64,000 nucleotides of DNA from contig JBEKPV010000004.1 in the NCBI GenBank assembly GCA_049520395.1, positions 1 to 64,000 on the forward strand, written 5' to 3'. Under the pieces are notes generated by a model. It was not told where the DNA came from, made no database searches, and was given only the letters and a program-made list of their open reading frames with translations. The position numbers were made by a program, and so were the translations under genes. This document shows, piece after piece, positions 25,555 through 33,727 of the stretch (position 1 is its first letter; each line of letters starts with the position of its first letter). The stretch comes from UBA1161 sp049520395. GTDB taxonomy: Bacteria > Planctomycetota > Phycisphaerae > Tepidisphaerales > Tepidisphaeraceae.

Positions 25555-28500
25555 GCCTGTCTTTGGGCAAGCTTCTTGGCCCTTTCCTCCACTTCCTTCT
25601 GATGCTCCAGCACGCGGCGGTAATCGATCGGCATCACTTTGACGAACCATTTAATTTCGTTGTCGAAGTCGTCCAGGATCGCGCCGGCGACGGGGCTGGA
25701 CGTATATTTGCGGTGGTTTTCGAGCAGACGGCGCAGCGTATGAATATCGTCGGGGCGGTCGGGGCGTTCGAGTTCGACCATTTCCAGGTTGCATAGGTCT
25801 TTGAATTGGCCGGAGGTGTCGTGGACGTAGGCGATTCCGCCGGACATGCCGGCGGCGAAATTTCTGCCGGTGGGGCCGATGACGACGACTCGGCCGCCGG
25901 TCATGTATTCGCAGCCGTGATCGCCGCAACCTTCGACGACGGCATGTGCGCCGCTGTTGCGGACGCAGAAGCGTTCGCCGACGACGCCGCGGAGATAGAT
26001 TTCGCCGGTGATCGCGCCGTAGCAGATGACGTTGCCGGCGATGATGTTCTCCTCGGGCTTAAAGGTGGATTGCCTGGGCGGGTAGATGATGATTTTTCCG
26101 CCGGAGAGGCCCTTGCCGGCGTAATCGTTGGCGTCGCCTTCGAGTTCGAGCGTGACGCCGTGGGAGAGGAAGCAGCCGAAGCTCTGGCCGGCCGAGCCGT
26201 TGAACTTGAAGTGGATGGTGCCGTCCGGGAGGCCGGTGTGCCCGTGACGCTTGGCGATTTCGCTGGAGAGAATTGTGCCAACGGTGCGGTTGACGTTTTG
26301 GATGGTTAGTTCGGAATAGACTTTTTTGCCTTCCTCGAGCGCGGGTTTTGCGATTTCGAGGAGCTTGTTGTCCAGGGCGGCGTCGAGGCCGTGATCCTGC
26401 TTTTGCACGTTGCGGATAGCGACCTTGGGGCCGGTTGGGGGGCGATAGAGCACGACGGACAAATCGAGGGATTTGGCTTTCCAGTGCTGGCTGACGTCCG
26501 TGAATTCGAGGCGCTGGGATTGGCCGACCATCTCATCGAATTTTCGGAAACCGAGTTCGGCCATGTAGCGGCGGACTTCCTCGGCGATGAAGAACATGAA
26601 ATTGATGACGTGCTCGGGCTTGCCGGTGAATTTTTTTCGAAGCTCGGGGTCCTGGGTGGCGATTCCGACGGGGCAGGTGTTGAGATGACAGACCCGCATC
26701 ATGATGCAACCGGTGGCGATCAGCGGCCCGGTGCTGAATCCAAATTCCTCGGCGCCGAGCAGCGCGGCGACGACGACATCGCGGCCGGTTTTGAACTGTC
26801 CGTCGGTTTGCAGAACGATGCGGCCGCGCAGGTCGTTCATGACCAGGGTTTGCTGGGTTTCGGCGACGCCGAGTTCCCAGGGGAGGCCGGCGTACTTGAT
26901 GCTGGTGAGCGGGCTGTTGCCGGTGCCGCCGCTGTCGCCGGAGATGAGAATGTGATCCGCTTTGGCTTTGGCGACGCCGGCGGCGACCGTTCCGACGCCG
27001 ACTTCGCTGACGAGTTTCACGCTCACCCGCGCCTCGCGGTTGCTGTTTTTCAGATCGTGGATGAGTTGCGCCAGATCTTCGATGGAATAGATGTCGTGGT
27101 GTGGCGGCGGGGAGATCAATCCGACGCCGGGCGTGGAGTGGCGGATTTTTCCGATGTATTCGTCGACCTTATTGCCGGAGAGCGCGCCGCCTTCGCCGGG
27201 CTTGGCGCCCTGGGCCATTTTGATCTGAAGCTCATCGGCGTTGATGAGGTATTCGGCGGTGACGCCGAAGCGCGCGGAAGCGACTTGCTTGATGGCACTG
27301 CGGCGCCAATCGCCGTTGGCGTCGCGTTTGAAACGTTCGGGGTCTTCGCCGCCTTCGCCGGTGTTGCTTTTGCCGCCGATGCGGTTCATGGCGATGGCGA
27401 GGGTTTCGTGGGCTTCCTTGCTGATGGAGCCGAAGCTCATGGCGCCGGTGACGAAGCGTTTGACGATCTCGCTGGCGGGTTCGACTTCGTCGAGCGGCAC
27501 GGGCTGGGCGTCCTTCTTGAATTTGAGCAGACCGCGCAGGGTGCAGCGGTGGCGCGATTCGTCGTCGACCAGCTTGGTGTATTCCTGGAAGGTTTTGAAG
27601 CCGTCGATGGGTTTATTGATTCCGACGCGGACGGCATGCTGCATTTTGGCGATGGTGTCGGGGTTCCACATGTGGTATTCCCCGTCGCGGCGGTATTGAT
27701 AGAGGCCGCCGCTTTCCAGCACCTGGCCGTTGACGCGGATGGGCGGGAAGCCATGGCGGTGGCGCATGAGCGATTCGCGGGCGATGACGTCCAGGTCCAC
27801 GCCGTTGATTCGATTGGCGGTTCCGCAGAAATATTTGTCCACCAGCCGGCTGCTTAAGCCGATGGCTTCGAAAATCTGCGCGCCGCGATAGCTCTGGACG
27901 GTGCTGATTCCCATCTTGCTGGCGACTTTGAGGATCGCCTTGTTGGCGGCCTTGAGATAATTCTTCTTGGCGGATTCGAGCGTGAGTTCCGCCGGGAACA
28001 TGCCGTCTTTGTGCAGGTCTTCGATGGTTTCCATCGCCAGATAAGGATTGACCGCGCCGGCGCCGAAGCCGATGAGCAGGCAAAAGTGATGCGATTCGCG
28101 GGCTTCGCCGGTTTCGATCACCAGGCCGCATTGGGTGCGGGTTCCCTGGCGGATGAGATGGTGATGGACCGCCGCGGTGGCGAGCAAACTGGGAATGGGG
28201 GCGTGATCAGAATCCACGCCGCGATCGGAAAGCACCAGGATCGACGCGCCGTGATGGACCGCCTTGGCGGCGGCTTCGCACAATTCCTCGACGGCTTTCT
28301 CCAAACCCGCTTCGCCCTCGGCTACTTTGAAAACCATGGGCAGCGTCTTGGCGCGCAAATCGCCATGAGCCACTTCGCGCAATTTTTCCAAATCGGCATT
28401 GGAAATAATCGGATACTTCAGCTTGATCAAATGGCAGTTCTTGGGCACCTCGCTGAGCAAATTCCCTTCGCGACCGAGGTAGGTGTAAAGACTGGTGACC

Positions 28501-30119
28501 AGTTCCTCGCGGATGGCGTCCAGCGGAGGGTTGGTCACCTGCGCGAAGAGCTGGCGGAAATAATTGTAAAGCAACTGCGGCTTGTCGCTCAGGCAGGCCA
28601 GCGGGGTGTCCGCCCCCATGCTGCCGACGGCTTCCTGTCCGGTGATGGACATCGGCATCATGAGAATCTTCAAATCTTCCACCGTGTACCCGAAGGCGTG
28701 CTGCCGAACGCGCAGCGTTTGCGAATCCGCCTCGATGGTCTTCCGCGGCGCGGGAAGATCGTCCAGGGGAATCATGTATTCCTTGAGCCAATCTTTCCAC
28801 GGGCGTTTCTCAACGAGGTCGCGTTTGATTTCGGTGTCGTCGATGATGCGGCCTTGTTTGAAGTCGATCAGGAAAATCTTGCCGGGCTGCAATCGCCATT
28901 TCTTGACGACGTTGCGGGGATCGACGGGGAGGACTCCGACTTCGCTGGCCATGATGACCAGGTCGTCCTTGGTGACGTAATAGCGGCTGGGGCGGAGGCC
29001 ATTACGATCGAGGACGGCGCCGACCTGATGGCCGTTGGTGAAGACGATGCTCGCGGGACCATCCCACGGTTCCATCAGGCAGGCGTGATATTCATAAAAG
29101 CTCTTGAGTTCCTCGTCCATCTTGTGGTTGTTCTGCCATGCCTCGGGGATGAGCATGAGCATGGAATGCGCCATTTCGCGGCCATTGAGCGTGAGGAACT
29201 GGAGGGCGTTGTCGATGGTGGCGGTGTCGGAGCCGCTTTCGGTGAGGATGGGGAACATTTTCTGGAGTTCGTCGCCGAAGACGTCGGATTGGAGGGAGCC
29301 GTACCGGGCGCGCATCCAATTACGGTTGCCGCGGAGGGTGTTGATCTCGCCGTTGTGGGCCAGGTAGCGATACGGGTGGGCACGGTCCCAGGAAGGGAAC
29401 GTGTTGGTGCTGAAGCGCGAGTGCACGACGCCGAGGGGCGATTCGAAATCGGGATCGGAGAGGTCCGGGAAATACTGGCGGACCTGATGGGCGGTCAGCA
29501 TTCCCTTGTAGATGATGCGGGTGGCGGAGAGGGCGCAGATATAAAACATATTGCGCGCCGTTTCGGGAAGGTTGCTGAATTCGACGCCGTTTTCGGCGCG
29601 CTGGCGGACGAGATAGAGGCGCCGGTCGAAATCCTGGCGGTTGTAAAAGGTGTTTCCCATCCCCACGAAGATTTGGCGGATGCGCGGCTCGGATTGTTTG
29701 GGGGTTGGGCCGATGTGCTTGTTCTCGACGGGCACATCGCGCCAGCCGAGGACGGTCATGCCATAATCGAGCACGACCTTTTCCAGCATTTGCTCGCATT
29801 CGCGGCGCTGGACCACGTCCTGCGGAAGAAAGATCTGGCCGACGCCAAATTGCCCCAGCGGGGGCAGAGTGATCCCCAGGCTTGCGCATTTTTTGCGCAG
29901 GAATTTTTCCGGAAGGCGGGTGAGGATGCCGGCTCCGTCGCCGCTGTCCGGTTCACAGCCGCAGGCACCCCGATGATTCATGTTTTCCAGCATCTGCAAC
30001 GCCTGTAAGACGATGCGGTTACTGGCTTTGCCTTTGATATGGCAAAGAAACCCGACGCCGCAGGCGTCGTGTTCAAACTGTGGATCATACAAGCCCACGG
30101 GGGGGCGCTGGTCGCTCAT
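25551..30119 (-). CDS. gltB: Glutamate synthase large subunit
   Basis: GltB makes two glutamates from glutamine and 2-oxoglutarate. The ATG at 30119 gives 1522 residues, normal length. The class II glutaminase cysteine is Cys20 in HDACGVGFL, exposed after propeptide removal. The central domain follows, then the FMN/synthase domain (GGKSNTGEGGEDP, SVKLVSEVGVGTVAAGVAKAKAD, SGDSGGTGNSPL), the 3Fe-4S cysteines in MMRVCHLNTCPVGIA, and the C-terminal beta-helix (FGCFLSHGVTLELEGDANDYAGKGLSGG). It is intact, unlike its partner gltD. A good promoter lies 48 bases upstream. The stop overlaps the HEPN-like gene by 4 bases. Confidence 0.97.
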   Translation of the reverse strand: MSDQRPPVGLYDPQFEHDACGVGFLCHIKGKASNRIVLQALQMLENMNHRGACGCEPDSGDGAGILTRLPEKFLRKKCASLGITLPPLGQFGVGQIFLPQDVVQRRECEQMLEKVVLDYGMTVLGWRDVPVENKHIGPTPKQSEPRIRQIFVGMGNTFYNRQDFDRRLYLVRQRAENGVEFSNLPETARNMFYICALSATRIIYKGMLTAHQVRQYFPDLSDPDFESPLGVVHSRFSTNTFPSWDRAHPYRYLAHNGEINTLRGNRNWMRARYGSLQSDVFGDELQKMFPILTESGSDTATIDNALQFLTLNGREMAHSMLMLIPEAWQNNHKMDEELKSFYEYHACLMEPWDGPASIVFTNGHQVGAVLDRNGLRPSRYYVTKDDLVIMASEVGVLPVDPRNVVKKWRLQPGKIFLIDFKQGRIIDDTEIKRDLVEKRPWKDWLKEYMIPLDDLPAPRKTIEADSQTLRVRQHAFGYTVEDLKILMMPMSITGQEAVGSMGADTPLACLSDKPQLLYNYFRQLFAQVTNPPLDAIREELVTSLYTYLGREGNLLSEVPKNCHLIKLKYPIISNADLEKLREVAHGDLRAKTLPMVFKVAEGEAGLEKAVEELCEAAAKAVHHGASILVLSDRGVDSDHAPIPSLLATAAVHHHLIRQGTRTQCGLVIETGEARESHHFCLLIGFGAGAVNPYLAMETIEDLHKDGMFPAELTLESAKKNYLKAANKAILKVASKMGISTVQSYRGAQIFEAIGLSSRLVDKYFCGTANRINGVDLDVIARESLMRHRHGFPPIRVNGQVLESGGLYQYRRDGEYHMWNPDTIAKMQHAVRVGINKPIDGFKTFQEYTKLVDDESRHRCTLRGLLKFKKDAQPVPLDEVEPASEIVKRFVTGAMSFGSISKEAHETLAIAMNRIGGKSNTGEGGEDPERFKRDANGDWRRSAIKQVASARFGVTAEYLINADELQIKMAQGAKPGEGGALSGNKVDEYIGKIRHSTPGVGLISPPPHHDIYSIEDLAQLIHDLKNSNREARVSVKLVSEVGVGTVAAGVAKAKADHILISGDSGGTGNSPLTSIKYAGLPWELGVAETQQTLVMNDLRGRIVLQTDGQFKTGRDVVVAALLGAEEFGFSTGPLIATGCIMMRVCHLNTCPVGIATQDPELRKKFTGKPEHVINFMFFIAEEVRRYMAELGFRKFDEMVGQSQRLEFTDVSQHWKAKSLDLSVVLYRPPTGPKVAIRNVQKQDHGLDAALDNKLLEIAKPALEEGKKVYSELTIQNVNRTVGTILSSEIAKRHGHTGLPDGTIHFKFNGSAGQSFGCFLSHGVTLELEGDANDYAGKGLSGGKIIIYPPRQSTFKPEENIIAGNVICYGAITGEIYLRGVVGERFCVRNSGAHAVVEGCGDHGCEYMTGGRVVVIGPTGRNFAAGMSGGIAYVHDTSGQFKDLCNLEMVELERPDRPDDIHTLRRLLENHRKYTSSPVAGAILDDFDNEIKWFVKVMPIDYRRVLEHQKEVEERAKKLAQRQA

Positions 30120-30166
30120 AAAGGTGTTTCTGGATAGAATGCCGGCAAACAGCGGCCGAATGGGCA

Positions 30167-30195
30167 ATTTTAGCGATTGCCCGCGTGCTTAACAA
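30167..30195 (-). promoter_or_regulatory. gltB operon promoter
   Basis: On the minus strand TTGTTA (30195-30190), a 17-base spacer and TAAAAT (30172-30167) form a good promoter whose -10 box ends 47 bases from the gltB ATG at 30119. It lies in the 112-base gap between gltB and the divergent membrane protein gene at 30232. Confidence 0.5.
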
Positions 30196-30231
30196 ATATT
30201 TCGATCGGTCGATGCCGTAAATCTACGGACG

Positions 30232-31929
30232 GTGCCTCTTTCAGCGGATTGGTTCTCCAGACAATATCCAGCCGTGCACAAATTAGTCAACCAAAACCTT
30301 CCCCAGACGGCATCCGTGCCTGAATCGGTTCCGGGGGGGGAGGGGTGGGTTTGGATCGCCTGGCTGGGGGTGGCGGCTGGGATAGCCATTCGTTTCGCCC
30401 GGATGGGCCGGCAAAGCCTGTGGATGGATGAGGGATATACGGCCTGGATGGTGACCCATTCCTCGGCCGAGATTCTCCGGCTGGTCCGAGCGGATACCGC
30501 CCCGCCGCTCTATTACGTGCTGCTGCACCTTTGGACGGGGCCATTTGGGCATTCTGAGGCGGCGTTGCGGTCGCTGACGGCTGTTTTTAGTTCGGTGACT
30601 TTGATTCTGTCCGTCGGAATCGCCCGGCGAATCCTGGTTTCGCCGCCGGCCGTGGCGGCGGCGGTCTGGTTTTTGGCGATTGGATATCACCAGCCCTATT
30701 TCGCGCAGGAGGCGCGTTTCTATGCCATGATGGCGCTGATGCTGGTTGCGGCGGTGGATTGCCTGCAACGACATTTGCTTGCCGAGCACCGCCGGTGGCT
30801 GATTCCGATTTCGGTGATCCTGGCAACGTCGCTTTATGTTCACAACATGATGATGCCGTATCTGCCGGCGTTTTTTCTTGCGTGGATGGTGTTTCCTTCC
30901 GGGCAGGCGTTCCGCAGGCGGGTTGCGGACATGGGGATCGTTTTGCTTGGGATCGGATTGCTCTACTCGCCGTGGCTGGTCGGGGGATTGCCGGCGCAAA
31001 TTCGGCTTATAGGCCATGGATTCTGGGCGACGCGGCCGGAAATTCATGACGTGCTGAATATTGTCATTTGGGCGTTCGATATGCCGTTGAGGCTGGAGTG
31101 GAATCGCACGCTTCAGTTCCTTCATCTTCCGTTCCAGGTCAATTACACGCCGATTGTTGTTGGGGTCGTTTTGATCGTCGCCTCCCTGGGGGTTTCATTG
31201 ACCTTCCTGCGCGGCCCGCGGCTTCGCAACGCACTGGGAATGCTTTCGCTGGTTCTGCTGCCCATCACGCTGGTGACGATTTACAGCCTGGTGCGTACGC
31301 CGCTGCTGATCGACAAGGAATTTCTTCCCTCGGCCGCGCTGGCGCCGATGCTGATGTTGCTGCCGTTATCGATCCGGTTGCCGCGGCCGGGGCGGCGGGC
31401 TGTGATTGCGGGTGTGGTCGTGCTCTCGATTTTTTCGCTGGCCAGTCTGATCGCATACGAATTTACGTTTAAAAAAGAGGATTGGCGCACGACCGCCCGA
31501 TACGTTGCCCAACTTCCCCCCATGCGGCGGCTGATCGTTTTCACGGTTAACGACGGGCAACTCCCGTTTGAATATTATTGCCCGCCGGGACCGGATCGGG
31601 AGATGACGGGTACGCCCGCGGGGTTTTTCGATCGCGATCCGCCGCGGGCGATGCTGCGGGTTTTCAGCACCAACGATTTGGCGAATCTGCGGCGGCGAAT
31701 TGCCGAAAACTCGTACGATCAGATCGTTCTGGTGATTTCCCACATCGGCTGGGGTGACGAGAATTGGCTGACCTTCAAAATGTTAAACGGCATTTGCCAC
31801 GAGGAATCGCGCGTGAAATATAGTCCGGGGATCATCGTGATTCTATTTTCGCCGCCGCTGATTCCGGCTCACCAACTGACGAGCACGACGGTCGCGTCGT
31901 CGGAAAGATTTTCGGTACCGGCGAATTGA
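30232..31929 (+). CDS. GT39-like polytopic membrane glycosyltransferase
   Basis: The 565-residue protein (GTG start) has about ten hydrophobic segments across residues 40-410, a basic N-terminus and a soluble C-terminal tail of about 150 residues. The first loop carries SLWMDEGYTAWM, the acidic motif typical of dolichyl/undecaprenyl-phosphate-mannose-dependent transferases (GT39/ArnT type), followed by PPLYYVLLHLWTGPFGHSEAALR. Such enzymes move a sugar from a lipid carrier to a lipid or protein on the outer face of the inner membrane. Its 3' end overlaps the convergent phosphatase gene by 61 bases, which is long, but both C-termini look genuine. The acceptor is unknown. Confidence 0.8.
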   Translation: MPLSADWFSRQYPAVHKLVNQNLPQTASVPESVPGGEGWVWIAWLGVAAGIAIRFARMGRQSLWMDEGYTAWMVTHSSAEILRLVRADTAPPLYYVLLHLWTGPFGHSEAALRSLTAVFSSVTLILSVGIARRILVSPPAVAAAVWFLAIGYHQPYFAQEARFYAMMALMLVAAVDCLQRHLLAEHRRWLIPISVILATSLYVHNMMMPYLPAFFLAWMVFPSGQAFRRRVADMGIVLLGIGLLYSPWLVGGLPAQIRLIGHGFWATRPEIHDVLNIVIWAFDMPLRLEWNRTLQFLHLPFQVNYTPIVVGVVLIVASLGVSLTFLRGPRLRNALGMLSLVLLPITLVTIYSLVRTPLLIDKEFLPSAALAPMLMLLPLSIRLPRPGRRAVIAGVVVLSIFSLASLIAYEFTFKKEDWRTTARYVAQLPPMRRLIVFTVNDGQLPFEYYCPPGPDREMTGTPAGFFDRDPPRAMLRVFSTNDLANLRRRIAENSYDQIVLVISHIGWGDENWLTFKMLNGICHEESRVKYSPGIIVILFSPPLIPAHQLTSTTVASSERFSVPAN

Positions 31930-33554
31930 AAGAGAGCCTGAAAGATTCGGGCGACGGCCTGCTCCTCGGTTTCTCCGCGGGCGGCGGCCATGGCCTTTTG
32001 CACGCCGGAAATCTCGAATTGGTTTCGCATGCCGCCGGGGCCGGAGGCTTGTTCGGATTCAAATTGTTCGGCGATTCCGTCGCTGATGATCAGGACGCGT
32101 TCGCCGGGCGAGATTTTCGCGGTCGCGGGTACGTAACGGGTTTCGGGCATGATGCCGACGGGCAGCCCGTCGCCATGGCGGAGCTGCTCGAATTGCCCGG
32201 TGGGCTTGGCGAGCAGGGCGTAACCGTGACCCGCGTCGACGTAGTGGACGGTCATCGCTTTGGTATCGAAGACGCCGGACCAGAGGGTGACGAATTTTCC
32301 CTCCGGGCGGCGGGGGAGCAAAAATTCGTTTAGATCGCTGACGGCGCGGGCGACGTCGCCGTGGATGAGGAGGGCCGCGTGCAGGAATCCCTGGGCGGCG
32401 GTCATGAGCACCGAGGCGGCGACGCCGTGACCGCTGACATCGCCGAGGCTCACCGCGACTTTACCATCGGGCAGAACCAGCGCGTCGAAGAAGTCGCCGC
32501 CGAGATAGGCGCCGGGGCGACTGGTTCCGACGCAGACCAGATTTTCACATTGAGTGGGGCCGCGCGGCAGAATCCATTTCTGAGCGGCGGCGCCGGCGTG
32601 CAATTCCGCCTCGATGATGGCGGCACGCCGTTCGACGTCCATCCGTTTCAGGTTCGCCAGCGCGAGTCCGGCCATTTTCGCCAGCGCCAGGCAGAAGGCG
32701 GCGGCGTTGGAGCGGAGCTTGCGGGGAACTTCGGCGCCGCTGCGCGAATCAAGATACAGGTAGGCGGCGACGGTGGTTCCCAGCATCAGGGGGACACAAA
32801 TCGCGGCGTCGATCTGCAATTCGAGGATGCTTTGCGAAGCGCTGCCGCTTTCGCTGGTGGCGGCGGATAATTCGGCGACGACGCCGGTGGAGGCGGTCGC
32901 CAGGAGGGTTCGGCTATAGACCGCGCCGGTCGCTTCCTTGAGCGCCGGCCCGACCCGGCGAGCGAGGACTTCGATTCGCCCCGCGGAATCCAGCGCCCGC
33001 AAGACCGCGGCGTGCGGTAGTCCGGTGCCCCGGCAGGCGATGTCCATCAGCACGTTGGCCAGTGTCTTTTCATCGGGCGCGCCGTGAATGGCGGTCGCGC
33101 TCTCCAGGAGCAGATTCACCATCTCATCCTGAAGCGGCCCGGATTGCGACGGGGCGATGGTGTGGATCATCGTCACGGTTGACTCGTGATCGTCCACCGA
33201 CAAGAGCGCGCGCCGCGGCGCGGAGGTGCCGAGATTAAAGCTGAAGGTCCAGGGGACAATTCGGATGAGGTCCGCGTCATTTAGCGGGATGGCGCGCTGG
33301 GGGGCGAGGCGGACGCCGTTGACGAACGTTCCCCAGCGGCTGCCCAGATCGACGACGCGCCAGACATCGTCTTCAAGCGTGAAGCGTGCGTGTTGGCGGG
33401 AGACCTGTTCGGCGTCGGCGGGGAGGGGCGCGTCGCAAAGCTCGTGGCGGCCGACGACCACGCCGCCGGGTTTGACGCGTAATTCCACCTGACTGAGCGG
33501 CGGTCCGCCCGGCAGAGGAACCAGCCAGGCCGATTTCGCTTGAGGTTGCGACAT
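31869..33554 (-). CDS. FHA-GAF-SpoIIE (PP2C-like) serine phosphatase
   Basis: The 561-residue protein has an FHA domain at about residues 25-110 (VVVGRHELCD, SRQHARF, GSRWGTFVNG), which binds phosphothreonine; a GAF domain at about 130-300 (LANVLMDIACRGTGLPHAAVLRAL); and a SpoIIE-type PPM phosphatase at about 345-560, with metal-binding aspartates in YLGGDFFDALVLPDGK and LGDVSGHGVAAS and the final DDATVVL. It lacks membrane segments. It is divergent, across 173 bases, from the zinc-ribbon kinase at 33728, and another kinase follows that. The layout suggests a local kinase-phosphatase circuit in which the FHA domain docks on a phosphorylated kinase; this is inference. Confidence 0.9.
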   Translation of the reverse strand: MSQPQAKSAWLVPLPGGPPLSQVELRVKPGGVVVGRHELCDAPLPADAEQVSRQHARFTLEDDVWRVVDLGSRWGTFVNGVRLAPQRAIPLNDADLIRIVPWTFSFNLGTSAPRRALLSVDDHESTVTMIHTIAPSQSGPLQDEMVNLLLESATAIHGAPDEKTLANVLMDIACRGTGLPHAAVLRALDSAGRIEVLARRVGPALKEATGAVYSRTLLATASTGVVAELSAATSESGSASQSILELQIDAAICVPLMLGTTVAAYLYLDSRSGAEVPRKLRSNAAAFCLALAKMAGLALANLKRMDVERRAAIIEAELHAGAAAQKWILPRGPTQCENLVCVGTSRPGAYLGGDFFDALVLPDGKVAVSLGDVSGHGVAASVLMTAAQGFLHAALLIHGDVARAVSDLNEFLLPRRPEGKFVTLWSGVFDTKAMTVHYVDAGHGYALLAKPTGQFEQLRHGDGLPVGIMPETRYVPATAKISPGERVLIISDGIAEQFESEQASGPGGMRNQFEISGVQKAMAAARGETEEQAVARIFQALFQFAGTENLSDDATVVLVSW

Positions 33555-33727
33555 GCGGGACCAAACTTACGGCTAAGGTCTGCGCCGGGCAAGCAAATAG
33601 CGCCGGGGCAAGTTTGGTGTTTGGCAGGTGCAAATTGGGTTGACCGTTGCGACCGATGGTTTAAGCTTTGGTTAAGCGATCTGGAGGAAGTTCGCCGGCA
33701 GGTCTGTTTTTCGGGGCGAAGATAAAA